From DATKCN01 sp035513175 (lineage in GTDB: Bacteria; Chloroflexota; Chloroflexia; Thermomicrobiales; CFX8), in assembly GCA_035513175.1 (NCBI GenBank), contig DATKCN010000403.1:1-36975 (forward strand): DNA of 36,975 nt, in the 5' to 3' direction. Both the position numbers and the translations under genes were made by a program. Shown one piece after another: positions 16,954 to 25,719 of this stretch. The notes beneath the pieces were generated by a model. That model ran no database searches, was not told where the DNA came from, and saw only the letters and a program-made list of their open reading frames with translations. The stretch's first letter is position 1, and every line of letters starts with the position of its first letter.

Positions 16954-18240
16954 ATGGCTGTCACGATCGTTCTCGGAGGTCAATGGGGCGACGAGGGCAA
17001 GGGCAAGATTATCGACGCCCTCGCGCACGACGCTCACATGGTCGTCCGTGCCAACGGCAGCGCCAACGCCGGCCACACGGTAGTCACGGATCGTGGCGAA
17101 TTCAAGTTTCATCTGATCCCTTCGGGCATTCTGCATCCCGATTGCGTCTGTGTCATCGGCGCAGGCGTGGCGCTCGACCCTGCGACACTACTGGTCGAGC
17201 TCGAACATCTCGCCAGCCGCGGGATCAGCGCCGAGAACCTTCGGATCTCATCGCGCTGCCACCTGATCATGCCGTATCACCCCGTGCAGGACCGGCTCGA
17301 AGAGACCGCGCGTGGCAACGCGATGATCGGGACGACGCAACGAGGGAACGGCCCGTGCTACGCGGACAAAGCCGCGAGAAGGGGCATCAGGCTAGCCGAC
17401 ATCACGAATCCCGAGCACCTGGTCACCCGCTTGAAGCCGGTTCTGGGCGAGAAGAACGCTGTGCTACAGGCGATGTACGATCATCCGCCTTTCGATCTCG
17501 ATGAAATGGCCGAGACGTACGCCGCGTATGGTGAACGACTGGCGCCGTTCCTGGCAGATGTTGAGACTCTTGTTCAAGACGCGATCGACGACGACAGGAA
17601 CGTGATCGTCGAGGGCGCCCAGGCCGCGATGCTCGACATCGATTACGGGACATATCCATTTGTCACGTCATCGTCGCCTACAGCAGCAGGCGTCTGTCAG
17701 GGGGCTGGGATCGCTCCGACCCAGGTGGATCGAGTGATTGGGGTCTATAAGGCGTATGTGACGCGTGTCGGCGCGGGAGCGTTTCCGACGGAACTGCTGG
17801 ATGACATGGGCGATTATCTTCGGACGCGGGGAGTCGAATTTGGCACGACGACTGGTCGCCCTCGAAGGACCGGTTGGTTCGACGCGGTGCAGGCTCGCTA
17901 CAGCGCGCGGCTTAACGGCATATCGGAAATCGCTCTGACGAAGTTTGACGTGCTAGATGGCATCGACTCGGTCATGATTGGTTCGGAGTACTCGCTTGAC
18001 GGGACGTCGATACCCGCGCCACCGGCCAGCATTGAGGATTACGAGCGGGTCGAGCCGCGACTGGAAACGATCCGCGGGTGGTCCGAATCGACAACGGAGA
18101 TCACGGACTTTGACGACTTGCCAGATGCGGCGCGCGCATACGTTGCGCGTATCGAGGAACTTGTTGGGGTCACGGTCTCATTCATTGGCGTCGGACCACA
18201 TCGCGCGCAACTGCTGCAGCACGCTATTGCGGCGGACTAG
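16954..18240 (+). CDS. purA: Adenylosuccinate synthetase
   Basis: Makes adenylosuccinate from IMP, aspartate and GTP, first step from IMP to AMP. 428 residues, typical length. GTP-binding P-loop is GGQWGDEGKGK (residues 8-18) with Asp13, and His41 in NAGHTV; also GTTQRGNGPCYADKAAR, VEGAQAAMLDIDYGTYPFVTSS and the C-terminal LTKFDVLDG guanine-binding motif. Start ATG 16954 has GAGGAG 9 nt upstream; longer in-frame starts (from 16885) add no family sequence. It ends at CTAG, the same four bases that hold the gpsA stop on the other strand. Confidence 0.98.
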   Translation: MAVTIVLGGQWGDEGKGKIIDALAHDAHMVVRANGSANAGHTVVTDRGEFKFHLIPSGILHPDCVCVIGAGVALDPATLLVELEHLASRGISAENLRISSRCHLIMPYHPVQDRLEETARGNAMIGTTQRGNGPCYADKAARRGIRLADITNPEHLVTRLKPVLGEKNAVLQAMYDHPPFDLDEMAETYAAYGERLAPFLADVETLVQDAIDDDRNVIVEGAQAAMLDIDYGTYPFVTSSSPTAAGVCQGAGIAPTQVDRVIGVYKAYVTRVGAGAFPTELLDDMGDYLRTRGVEFGTTTGRPRRTGWFDAVQARYSARLNGISEIALTKFDVLDGIDSVMIGSEYSLDGTSIPAPPASIEDYERVEPRLETIRGWSESTTEITDFDDLPDAARAYVARIEELVGVTVSFIGVGPHRAQLLQHAIAAD

Positions 18241-19289
18241 TCGCCATCGTCACCGTCACTTTCTGAACGGGACGCGCGTGTCATCAGCGCCACGACGGCA
18301 TCTCGCACGGTCGCGCGCCCTTCAAGGACATCCAGTATCGCGTGAGCAATCGGCATATCGACGCCGTAGCGCATCGAAAGCTGCACCGCGGCGCTGGTAG
18401 CCGTTATGCCTTCTACAACGTGCGGCGAATCACCGGCCGCCAGTTCGGTCGGCACGCCACGACCCAGTCGCTCACCGAAGGTGCGGTTGCGGCTCAAAGG
18501 GCTCTCGCAGGTCGCAAGGAGATCCCCCAGCCCGCTGAGTCCACCGAATGTCATAGCGCTCGCGCCCGCCGCGACGCCAAGGCGCGTCATCTCGGCCAGA
18601 CCGCGTGTTACCAGCGCGGCCTTCGCGTTCTGTCCCGCCTCCAGACCATCGACCGCCCCCGCCCCCAGTGCGATGACATTCTTGAGCGCGCCGCCATACT
18701 CCACACCGACGACGTCGCGGCTGGTGTACACGCGAAATGCCGGCGACGTGAGCGCGCGCTGTACGCGCTCCGCAGCCGCCGCGGACCGCGACGCGACGAC
18801 AGTCGACGCCGGCATGCCGGCCGCGATTTCACGGGCCAGGTTCGGGCCGGACAGCGCACACACCTGCTCTCCGGGCAGCCCGGTCTCCTCGGAGATGACC
18901 TCTGTCATGCGTAGCAGCGAGCCCAGCTCGAAACCCTTCGCGCATGACGTGATGATCTGGACCGAGTCCAGGCATTCGCGCAGTTGTCGTGCGACAGACC
19001 TGACGTGAATTGTAGGCACGACTATCAGCACGAGGGTTGAATCCGTGACCGCACGTTCAAGCTGATCCGTCACGTCGACGTGGTCCGACAATGCGAAGCC
19101 AGGCAGGTAGACCTCGTTCACCCGGGTTGCGCGGAGCGCTGTAGCTCGCGCACTGGAATGCGCCACGAGTGTCGTTCGATGCCCCGCGCTCGCGCACAAG
19201 GTTGCGAGGGTCGTGCCCCATGCTCCGGCGCCGATGATGGCGATCGTTTCGTTCGAGATGCTCGTCTCCGAACTCGCGGTGATTGACAT
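18237..19289 (-). CDS. gpsA: NAD(P)H-dependent glycerol-3-phosphate dehydrogenase
   Basis: Reduces dihydroxyacetone phosphate to sn-glycerol-3-phosphate for phospholipid synthesis. About 350 residues. Nucleotide motif IIGAGAWGTTLATL (18-31), SCAKGFE, LSGPNLAREIAAGMP, and the catalytic lysine region YGGALKNVIALGAGAVDGL with GLSGLGDL after it are all present. I used ATG 19289; in-frame GTG 19298 and ATG 19319 would add 3 or 10 residues and cannot be excluded (AGGAAC sits just before the GTG). Converges on purA with a 4-nt overlap and is divergent from fabZ. A short acidic C-terminal tail (SESDGDDGD) is unremarkable. Confidence 0.97.
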   Translation of the reverse strand: MSITASSETSISNETIAIIGAGAWGTTLATLCASAGHRTTLVAHSSARATALRATRVNEVYLPGFALSDHVDVTDQLERAVTDSTLVLIVVPTIHVRSVARQLRECLDSVQIITSCAKGFELGSLLRMTEVISEETGLPGEQVCALSGPNLAREIAAGMPASTVVASRSAAAAERVQRALTSPAFRVYTSRDVVGVEYGGALKNVIALGAGAVDGLEAGQNAKAALVTRGLAEMTRLGVAAGASAMTFGGLSGLGDLLATCESPLSRNRTFGERLGRGVPTELAAGDSPHVVEGITATSAAVQLSMRYGVDMPIAHAILDVLEGRATVRDAVVALMTRASRSESDGDDGD

Positions 19290-19357
19290 TCGATTCACTT
19301 CGTTCCTAGACTGTTTCATCAACGTCGGTCAGGCGCCGTGAAAGGGACGTGAACGCC

Positions 19358-19798
19358 GTGCTGAACGCGCAACAGATTCAGGCGATTATCCCCCATCGCT
19401 TTCCGTTCCTGCTGGTGGATCGTATTCTGGAAGTAGATTACGGAGCCCGAGCCGTCGGCATCAAGAACGTTTCCATGGGCGAGCCATTCTTCCAGGGACA
19501 CTTTCCGAACTATCCCGTCATGCCGGGAGTACTCATTATCGAAGCTCTCGCGCAGGTCGGAGCGGTCGCGCTGCTGGGCTCGGATGAGCACCGAGGGAAG
19601 ATGGCGTTCTTCGCAGGCATTGACGGCGTTCGCTTCAAGCGTCAGGTGTTACCCGGCGACACGCTTCGACTTGAAGTTGAGCTGGGCCGCATGCGGCGCG
19701 GCGTCGGCGTCGGCACGGCGATAGCGACGGTGGACGGCGAACTTGCCGTGCGCGGGGAGCTGATGTTTGCAGTCGCCAAGCTCCCGAACGCTGGCTGA
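19358..19798 (+). CDS. fabZ: 3-hydroxyacyl-ACP dehydratase FabZ
   Basis: Hot-dog-fold dehydratase of type II fatty acid synthesis. 146 residues from the GTG at 19358. Catalytic His48 is in GHFPNYPVMPG and Glu62 in IIEALAQ, matching the numbering of other FabZ within one residue; PHRFPFLLVDRI is the usual N-terminal motif. GTG 19349 is another possible start, but AAAGGG lies only 2 nt from it and 11 nt from 19358. Its TGA shares a base with the ATG of the next gene, so the glycosyltransferases are coupled to it. Confidence 0.96.
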   Translation: MLNAQQIQAIIPHRFPFLLVDRILEVDYGARAVGIKNVSMGEPFFQGHFPNYPVMPGVLIIEALAQVGAVALLGSDEHRGKMAFFAGIDGVRFKRQVLPGDTLRLEVELGRMRRGVGVGTAIATVDGELAVRGELMFAVAKLPNAG

Positions 19799-20820
19799 TG
19801 GACCCCGGGCGATCTCAACGGACGGTCGTCGTTAAGCCATGCTGCATCGGCGACTGCGTCATGGCGTTGCCGGCTATCGACGCGTTGGCTCACGCGGCAA
19901 CGCGAGGAGTTGTCGATGTCTTTGCCGGCCAGCACTCGATGGCGGTTTTCAAGGGACGCGACACTGTCGCATTGGTCATCGCGTGCCCCGAGCGGTTCAC
20001 CGCCGCGTCCGCCGTCCGTTTCGGGACGCGAGACTTGCGGGCGATTGGCGCGCAGACGCTGGTTGTGCTTGATCGCTCGCGTCTGCTACGGCTGGCGCTA
20101 TCCGTTTCTGGCGCGAGGAGCCGGCATTGGATCGTCGGCGATCCGGACGAGCAGCGGCATGAGTCTGACGTGTATCTTGACCTGGTCCGCTCGATGGGGA
20201 TCGAGACACGCGACGCCACGCCGCGGATGACGCCCCCGAAGGATGCGTTGGCCGTCGCGCTGGACCTGATTCCGGCTGACCACGACTTCGCTGTAATCCA
20301 TCCCGGTGGCGGTGAGAACCCCGGAACGCGCATGACGTCCAAGCGCTGGCCTGTAGCGCATTATGTTGAGCTTGCGGCGTGGCTCACGCGGCAGTCGCTG
20401 GCGGTGTATCTGACGGGATCGAAATCCGATCGGCTGTTGTGCGAACGGGTCGCCCACGAGGCGCGCCTCGGCGTGCATGCGGTTCTTGCCGGCGCGTGCG
20501 ATATCCCGACATCTGGAGCGATCATCAGCCGGAGTCGGCTGTACGTCGGTGGCGACACCGGCGTCAGCCACATAGCGGCAGCCGTCGGCGCGCCGGTCGT
20601 CGCCATCTTCGGGCCTACGAATCCTCAGCGTTATCGACCGCTGGGCGAGCGTGTTGTGGTCGTTGCGCCGACTCGCTCATGGGCGATTCCCGACGCCGAC
20701 CTGCGAAAATCTCGCCAGCGCGAAAGCGGCGTCTCAATCGAACAGGTATCCACTGAAGAGATCATCGACGCGTGCAAGGCGGTGCTCGCGATGCGTTCCA
20801 GCGACGTCGACGAGCGATGA
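19798..20820 (+). CDS. GT9 (heptosyltransferase-like) glycosyltransferase 1
   Basis: 340-residue member of the ADP-heptose:LPS heptosyltransferase family GT9. Signs are VVVKPCCIGDCVMALPAIDAL at the N-terminus (where K-x-x-x-I-G-D is the family pattern), IHPGGGE near 162-168, and VGGDTGVSHIAAAVGAPVVAIFG near 243-265 with the D-T-G-x-x-H signature. Start ATG 19798 is coupled to fabZ (TGATG); its stop overlaps the next ATG (ATGA). No signal peptide. The sugar is not predictable; a Chloroflexota host would not normally have LPS heptose, so the acceptor is open. Confidence 0.88.
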   Translation: MDPGRSQRTVVVKPCCIGDCVMALPAIDALAHAATRGVVDVFAGQHSMAVFKGRDTVALVIACPERFTAASAVRFGTRDLRAIGAQTLVVLDRSRLLRLALSVSGARSRHWIVGDPDEQRHESDVYLDLVRSMGIETRDATPRMTPPKDALAVALDLIPADHDFAVIHPGGGENPGTRMTSKRWPVAHYVELAAWLTRQSLAVYLTGSKSDRLLCERVAHEARLGVHAVLAGACDIPTSGAIISRSRLYVGGDTGVSHIAAAVGAPVVAIFGPTNPQRYRPLGERVVVVAPTRSWAIPDADLRKSRQRESGVSIEQVSTEEIIDACKAVLAMRSSDVDER

Positions 20821-21950
20821 AATCGGCCATGCGCGACGCCGCGCTGCCGCTGCTCGGTCGCGTGACGCGTCGCCCGCGTTCCGGCGATGCCGACAGGATT
20901 CTCATCCTGCAGCCAGACCATCTCGGGGACATATTGTTGTCGCAGCCAGCAGTACGGTGTATCCGTGAACGGTTCGCCCGCGCTCACATTACGGCGGCCG
21001 TCGGTCCGTGGTCGGAAGCTGCGGCGCGGCACTTCTGGCCCGTGGATGACGTTGTCACGCTGAACTTCCCTGGATTCGAGCGGGATGTCGGGCATCGAAT
21101 ACTCGATCCGTATGTCGCCGTGTACCGTGAGGCGAACAGGCTGGCGCCGTCACACTTCGGTCGTGCCGTTGTGCTGCGGTCCGACGCGTGGTGGGCAGGC
21201 TGGCTCGCGTCAATGGTGGCGCCGGATGTCGTTGCCAGTGACGACCCGCGCGTGCGTCCATTCGCGACGACAATTGCCCACGTCAGCCAGAGAGCGCACG
21301 CGGTTGAGCGGGCCATGAGCATCGCCAGGTCGACGAGCGGTCCCGGCATCGGAGCGCTGCCGTCGACGTCGACAAATCCGTTGCGGGCCGAGGCTTCGGC
21401 GGAGGACGACACGCTTGCGCAACGGCTATTGGCTCGGGTTGGAATAGCTGGCGCGTACGCCGTGATCCACCCTGGATCGGGCGCGCCCGTCAAGGAGTGG
21501 CCCGTTCATCGGTGGCGAGCGCTCGCGGTGGCGCTGGCAGAAAACGGGATCGCCGTCGTCGTGACCGGATCCGAACGTGAGCGGCGTCTGGCCGGTGAGA
21601 TCGTCGACGGTTCACCCAACTCGGCGTCTGTCGCCGGGGAGACACCGCTCGGCATACTGATCGGGCTCCTCAGCCGCGCATCAATCGCCATCGGTCCGGA
21701 CTGCGGTCCGCTCCACATAGCGGTGGCGACCAACACTCCGTCGGTCCACCTGTTCGGACCGAGCGACCCGGGGCGATACGGACCATGGGGCGACGCGATG
21801 CGGCATCGCGTCGTGCGGGCGGGCATGTCATGCGAGCGCTGTGGTGATTTGTCGCGCTCTCGCGAACCTGGATGCGGCTGTATGCTGGCAATCAGTGTCG
21901 ATACGGTTATGTCGATCGCGAGGAACCTGATCAACGATGCCGCGGCGTAG
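20817..21950 (+). CDS. GT9 (heptosyltransferase-like) glycosyltransferase 2
   Basis: 377-residue GT9 protein. N-terminal RILILQPDHLGDILLSQPAV, IHPGSGAPVKEWP, and GPDCGPLHIAVATNTPSVHLFGP are the family motifs, with Cys in place of the usual Thr of D-T-G. A Cys cluster C-E-R-C-G...G-C-G-C lies near the C-terminus, as in many GT9 proteins. ATG 20817 overlaps the previous stop by 4 nt; further upstream the frame is open but antisense-like. Its 3' end overlaps the next gene by 14 nt. Confidence 0.88.
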   Translation: MKSAMRDAALPLLGRVTRRPRSGDADRILILQPDHLGDILLSQPAVRCIRERFARAHITAAVGPWSEAAARHFWPVDDVVTLNFPGFERDVGHRILDPYVAVYREANRLAPSHFGRAVVLRSDAWWAGWLASMVAPDVVASDDPRVRPFATTIAHVSQRAHAVERAMSIARSTSGPGIGALPSTSTNPLRAEASAEDDTLAQRLLARVGIAGAYAVIHPGSGAPVKEWPVHRWRALAVALAENGIAVVVTGSERERRLAGEIVDGSPNSASVAGETPLGILIGLLSRASIAIGPDCGPLHIAVATNTPSVHLFGPSDPGRYGPWGDAMRHRVVRAGMSCERCGDLSRSREPGCGCMLAISVDTVMSIARNLINDAAA

Positions 21951-23031
21951 GATTGCCGTCGACGCCAGTCGCGCCAACGCGAGCGTAAAGACCGGCACGG
22001 AATGGCACTCACACGAGGTGATATCAGCGATGGCGCGCGTGGAGGAGCGTTCGTCGCTCGTGCTGTACGATCGCGCCGGATCGACCTTCGCTACACTGTC
22101 ACAGATTGACGAGCGCAGGGTGATCCGGTTGCCCCGATTGTGGACGCACGTCGGATTGTCATTCGCCATGTTGAGAGACCGCCCCGACGCGCTGTTCGTG
22201 CCGTCGCACGTCGTGCCGTTGGTCCATCCAGAGGCGTCGGTCGTCACGATCCACGATCTCGGATATCGGTTCGAGCCTGGATCGCACCGCCGGAGCGCGC
22301 GTCTGATGCTGGAGATTGCAACACGCTGGAACGCACGTTCCGCGAAGCGCATCATCGCGATCTCCGGACAGACGCGCGATGACCTGTGTCGAGAGTATAA
22401 AGTGAACCCATCGAGCGTCACCGTCGTTCACTCGGGCTTGAATCATGAGCGGTTCAGGCCGTCGAGTCCGGAGCCTGTGTTAGGCCAGTTACGACTCAGC
22501 CAGCCGTACATCCTGTTTTTGAGCACAGTTCAACCGCGAAAGAACCTGCTTCGCCTCGTCGAGGCATTTGAAGCCATCGATCGAGACGACCTTAGTCTGG
22601 TTGTGGCCGGCAGGCCGGGTTGGCTCAGCGTTGACATCGAGGAGCGATTGAGCGGCGGCCCGAAAGCCTCACGCATCACGCGGCTCGGGTACGTTCGAGA
22701 CGATCTCGTTCCCGCACTGTACAGCGGGGCGGAAGCGTTCGTGCTGCCCTCGCTGTACGAGGGGTTCGGCTTCGGGATTCTGGAGGCGATGGCGTGCGGC
22801 TGTCCGGTGGTGACGAGCGATCGTTCGAGCATGCCAGAGGTGGCCGGGGGCGCCGCCATCCTCGTCGATCCGACTGATGTCTCGTCGATACGGGCGGGCA
22901 TCGAGCGAGCCATGCTTCCAAAGGAGCGCGCAAGACTGGTGGACGCTGGATTGAGACGCGCGGCCGCCTTCACATGGGATCGAACCGCGCGCGAGACACT
23001 TGCGGTCATCGAACAGGCAATGATGCGGTGA
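21937..23031 (+). CDS. GT4 family glycosyltransferase (GT-B)
   Basis: 364-residue retaining GT-B glycosyltransferase. Seen are VDASRANASVKTGTEWHSHE at the N-terminus, LFVPSHVVPLVHPEASVVTIHDLGY (about 88-112), FLSTVQPRKNLLRLVEAF, GRPGWL, and the C-terminal PSLYEGFGFGILEAMACGCPVV with the E-x7-E motif followed by SSMPEVAGGAA. This is close to the mannosyl/rhamnosyltransferase type of GT4. Starts 14 nt before the previous stop; the next gene starts 7 nt after its stop. Confidence 0.92.
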   Translation: MPRRRIAVDASRANASVKTGTEWHSHEVISAMARVEERSSLVLYDRAGSTFATLSQIDERRVIRLPRLWTHVGLSFAMLRDRPDALFVPSHVVPLVHPEASVVTIHDLGYRFEPGSHRRSARLMLEIATRWNARSAKRIIAISGQTRDDLCREYKVNPSSVTVVHSGLNHERFRPSSPEPVLGQLRLSQPYILFLSTVQPRKNLLRLVEAFEAIDRDDLSLVVAGRPGWLSVDIEERLSGGPKASRITRLGYVRDDLVPALYSGAEAFVLPSLYEGFGFGILEAMACGCPVVTSDRSSMPEVAGGAAILVDPTDVSSIRAGIERAMLPKERARLVDAGLRRAAAFTWDRTARETLAVIEQAMMR

Positions 23032-23038
23032 GGCAGCC

Positions 23039-24094
23039 GTGAATCAGAGGATACTCGTTGTAAAGCTTGCCGATCTGGGGGACCTGCTGCTGTGTGAGCC
23101 GGCGATTCGTTCGTTGCGAGCCGCCAATCCTGACGCCCAGATTGACATACTCGTTCCGCCCGAAACGGCGTCGCTGGCGATGCTGCTGGGGCACGGGCTG
23201 TGTCCACTCGTCTTCGAGAAGAAGCGGTTTGATCGCGCGCAGGATCTGGCACAATCTGAAAATCTTCGAGCGATGGCATCGCTCTGGCGAACTCTCCGCC
23301 AGCGGCAGTATGACGCGATTATCCTGTTGCATCACCTCACGACGGTCGCAGGGACGCGGAAGTTTCGCGCCCTGGCGCTCGCAGCCCGAGCGCCGGTGGT
23401 TGCCGGTCTGGACAACGGTCGCGGGACGTTCCTGACACATCGAGCCGATGACTTCGGATTTGGCGCACGACATGAGTGCGAGTACATGTTGAGCGTTTCG
23501 ATGAGCGCCGGGGGGACAGCAGTTCATCCGGCGCCGGCGTTTCCAGTCGAGTCCTGTGAGCATGGTCCGCCGCTCCCCGAGAGATTCGCGGCGATTCATC
23601 CTGTCACCGGTCCCTATTCGCAGGCCCGAACCTGGCCAATTGAACGCTGGGCTGACGTGGCGCGCGGCATCGCGCGAGCTGGACTCGTGCCGGTCGTGGT
23701 CGGCGCCCCGGACGCGACCGGCGCCGCTCGAGCCATCGTTGCCCGCGAACCCGCAGCGATCGACATTACAGGGTCCACGACCATCCCGCAACTGGCCGGA
23801 GTATTGCGTCGAGCGGCATGTGTCCTGGGCGGCGACTCGTTTGTGGGGCACCTCGCCGCAGCAGTTGGAACTCCCACTGCGTCGGTGTTTGGTCCGTCGA
23901 ACGCCGACGCGTGGCGTCCGTATGGGAGTCGGGAACGCCATCGCGTCGTGATGAGCCAGTTGCCGTGCCAGCCGTGCATCTATACTGGATTTAGTCTCGG
24001 TCGGCCGATGGGCTGTCCTGACCGAACATGCCTGCGATGGGTCACGGTCGATGACGTGCTCGCGCGTCTTCCGCTCGTGGCAGGAGCGGATTAA
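23039..24094 (+). CDS. GT9 (heptosyltransferase-like) glycosyltransferase 3
   Basis: 351-residue GT9 protein: RILVVKLADLGDLLLCEPAI, IHPVTGPYSQARTWP, and LGGDSFVGHLAAAVGTPTASVFGPS. D-S-x-x-x-H replaces the family D-T-G-x-x-H, a looser variant. The C-terminal LPCQPC...GCPDRTCLRWV cysteine cluster is typical of GT9. GTG at 23039 has TGAGGCA upstream. Its TAA shares a base with the ATG of the membrane zinc-ribbon gene (TAATG), which links the glycan genes to the envelope-stress genes. Confidence 0.88.
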   Translation: MNQRILVVKLADLGDLLLCEPAIRSLRAANPDAQIDILVPPETASLAMLLGHGLCPLVFEKKRFDRAQDLAQSENLRAMASLWRTLRQRQYDAIILLHHLTTVAGTRKFRALALAARAPVVAGLDNGRGTFLTHRADDFGFGARHECEYMLSVSMSAGGTAVHPAPAFPVESCEHGPPLPERFAAIHPVTGPYSQARTWPIERWADVARGIARAGLVPVVVGAPDATGAARAIVAREPAAIDITGSTTIPQLAGVLRRAACVLGGDSFVGHLAAAVGTPTASVFGPSNADAWRPYGSRERHRVVMSQLPCQPCIYTGFSLGRPMGCPDRTCLRWVTVDDVLARLPLVAGAD

Positions 24095-24624
24095 TGGTTG
24101 CCAGCACACGGATAATTGGACTCGTGTTGATGGCGGCGGGAGCCGCAATCGGGCTTGTCGCCGTCGCGTGGCTCCTGTCCGGCGTGTACGATCCAGACGG
24201 TGATCTGGAATGGTCCGGAGCCATTCTCGGGCTGGCGGTCATCTTCGCCGTCGTGGTGTTCCCCCTCGCCGGCGGTGGATTAGTTGTCTATCGGCGAGGC
24301 TCGGCCGAAGCCACGCTGTTCGAGCGGGCCGGCGCCCAGCGCAAGTTGTTGGGGATCATCGAGGCTGCGGGAGAGATCACAATCGCGGACCTCGCGCTTC
24401 AACTCCAGGGAACGCGCGACTCTGTCAGGGACGACCTGTATGACCTAGTGTCGAAGGGACTCTTCGCGGGCTATGTCGATTGGGATCGCGGAGTTCTCTA
24501 CGCGCGACAGGCTTCGCAGATGAGACAGAACGAGACGTGCCCGAATTGCGGTGGGGCGTTGTCGCTGGCGGGGAAGGGCCTGATCCGATGTCAATATTGC
24601 GGAGCGGAGATATTTCTACCGTGA
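24094..24624 (+). CDS. Membrane protein with winged-helix and C-terminal zinc ribbon (unknown function)
   Basis: 176 residues: two membrane helices (about 7-30 and 42-67), a cytoplasmic helix-rich winged-helix-like domain (about 76-138, QRKLLGIIEAAGEITIADLA, then VRDDLYDLVSKGLFAGYVDW), and a zinc ribbon with Cys149, Cys152, Cys166 and Cys169 (CPNCGG...CQYCG). This could place a DNA- or protein-binding module at the membrane. It is coupled to the GT9 gene before it by a shared A and precedes the pspA group. No close family name can be given; sensor/adaptor for PspA is inference. Confidence 0.7.
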   Translation: MVASTRIIGLVLMAAGAAIGLVAVAWLLSGVYDPDGDLEWSGAILGLAVIFAVVVFPLAGGGLVVYRRGSAEATLFERAGAQRKLLGIIEAAGEITIADLALQLQGTRDSVRDDLYDLVSKGLFAGYVDWDRGVLYARQASQMRQNETCPNCGGALSLAGKGLIRCQYCGAEIFLP

Positions 24625-24655
24625 TCAGTCACTCAATCTGGCAGAAGGAGCGAGC

Positions 24656-25657
24656 ATGACGAAAGGCGGACGAATCGATAGCCTGCTTAACAGTATCCCG
24701 GGGTATGGCGGGTATCGCGACAAGGAGCGCCGACGCGATTCCGACCGCGTGATCCGCGAGCAGCTCGCGCTTGACTACGGTCAACTCGCCGAACGCCTGG
24801 GACGGCTCGCTACGACACTGGCACGGGATCGCAACATTGCCGCAATTCCATTGGTTGATCGGCCCCATCGGCGACTCGTTTCGTTCATCGATCGCATCCG
24901 AACCGCAAGCTACGGATATTCACCGCTGTTCTCCGATCGTCCGGTGCAGGAAGACGCACTGGATCAGCTCGCGGCATTCGACCGATCGCTCGCCGACCAG
25001 CAGGATGAGCTCGTCAAAGGAATTGCGGCGCTGGAATCCGGCAACCCGCGCGACGCTGAGTACGAGGCATTGTCCCAGCAGTTGGCGCAGACCATCGAGG
25101 GGCTGCACGACCGGTTCGATCGACGGCATCAGGTGCTGCACTCGGGCGAGGCGCTGCCTCATGCCGATGTGCTCGCACTGTTGGAAACGACGGCCGCCGG
25201 AGCGCCCCCGGCTGCGTATCGCCTGCATGATGGCGAAGCGGTTGAGTATGGCGGGGAGAACTACTCGGTCATCGGACGAGTCAGCGCTGAGTCCGGCAGC
25301 GTCACGTGGCGAGCATTTCAACTTCGTGGCGGCAGCGGCGACCGATGGTTACTGGCGACCCCGGATGATGCGGCGAAGCTGCTGTGGTTGCGACGTGTTG
25401 ACGCCGTGGGATCACCCGGTGATCCGACCGTCATGGCCGATGGAACGGCGTATAATCTGGAAAGCCTGTTTGCCGGCACAGGCGAAGTAATCGGTCAACA
25501 AGGCGCCGCCGCGAACCAGCCAGTTCGGTTCGCACGGTACAGGAACGCGGCTGGATCCGGCGTTCTGGCGCTGTTTGACTGGGAAACGGGCAGACTCGGT
25601 CTGGCGGGCATCGAGGTCGATCCCCGCGACATGCGACTGTTCTCGCGAGAAAGTTGA
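24656..25657 (+). CDS. DUF4178-like protein of the PspA cluster (unknown function)
   Basis: 333 residues, no membrane segment. The N-terminal half (1-165) is helical and charged, beginning with IPGYGGYRDKERRRDSDRVI, which I believe is a recurring start in proteins next to pspA in high-GC bacteria, though that is from memory. The C-terminal half (about 195-330) is beta-rich; GEAVEYGGENYSVIGRVSAE followed by a Trp and WLLA resembles DUF4178. ATG 24656 has AAGGAG 5 nt upstream. In other genomes DUF4178 proteins sit near PspA/SPFH genes, which fits the context. Confidence 0.68.
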   Translation: MTKGGRIDSLLNSIPGYGGYRDKERRRDSDRVIREQLALDYGQLAERLGRLATTLARDRNIAAIPLVDRPHRRLVSFIDRIRTASYGYSPLFSDRPVQEDALDQLAAFDRSLADQQDELVKGIAALESGNPRDAEYEALSQQLAQTIEGLHDRFDRRHQVLHSGEALPHADVLALLETTAAGAPPAAYRLHDGEAVEYGGENYSVIGRVSAESGSVTWRAFQLRGGSGDRWLLATPDDAAKLLWLRRVDAVGSPGDPTVMADGTAYNLESLFAGTGEVIGQQGAAANQPVRFARYRNAAGSGVLALFDWETGRLGLAGIEVDPRDMRLFSRES

Positions 25658-25719
25658 CTGCTACTGTCGGCGCGTCGCAAACCGTCATGGATCCACGCAC
25701 ATATTGGGAAGGGACGCCA

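Noticed and set aside
23006..24148. 380-codon open frame on the minus strand across the third GT9 gene
   Set aside because: Antisense to a clear GT9 protein; composition is Arg/Ser/His-rich without any family motif, as expected for a shadow frame in GC-rich DNA.
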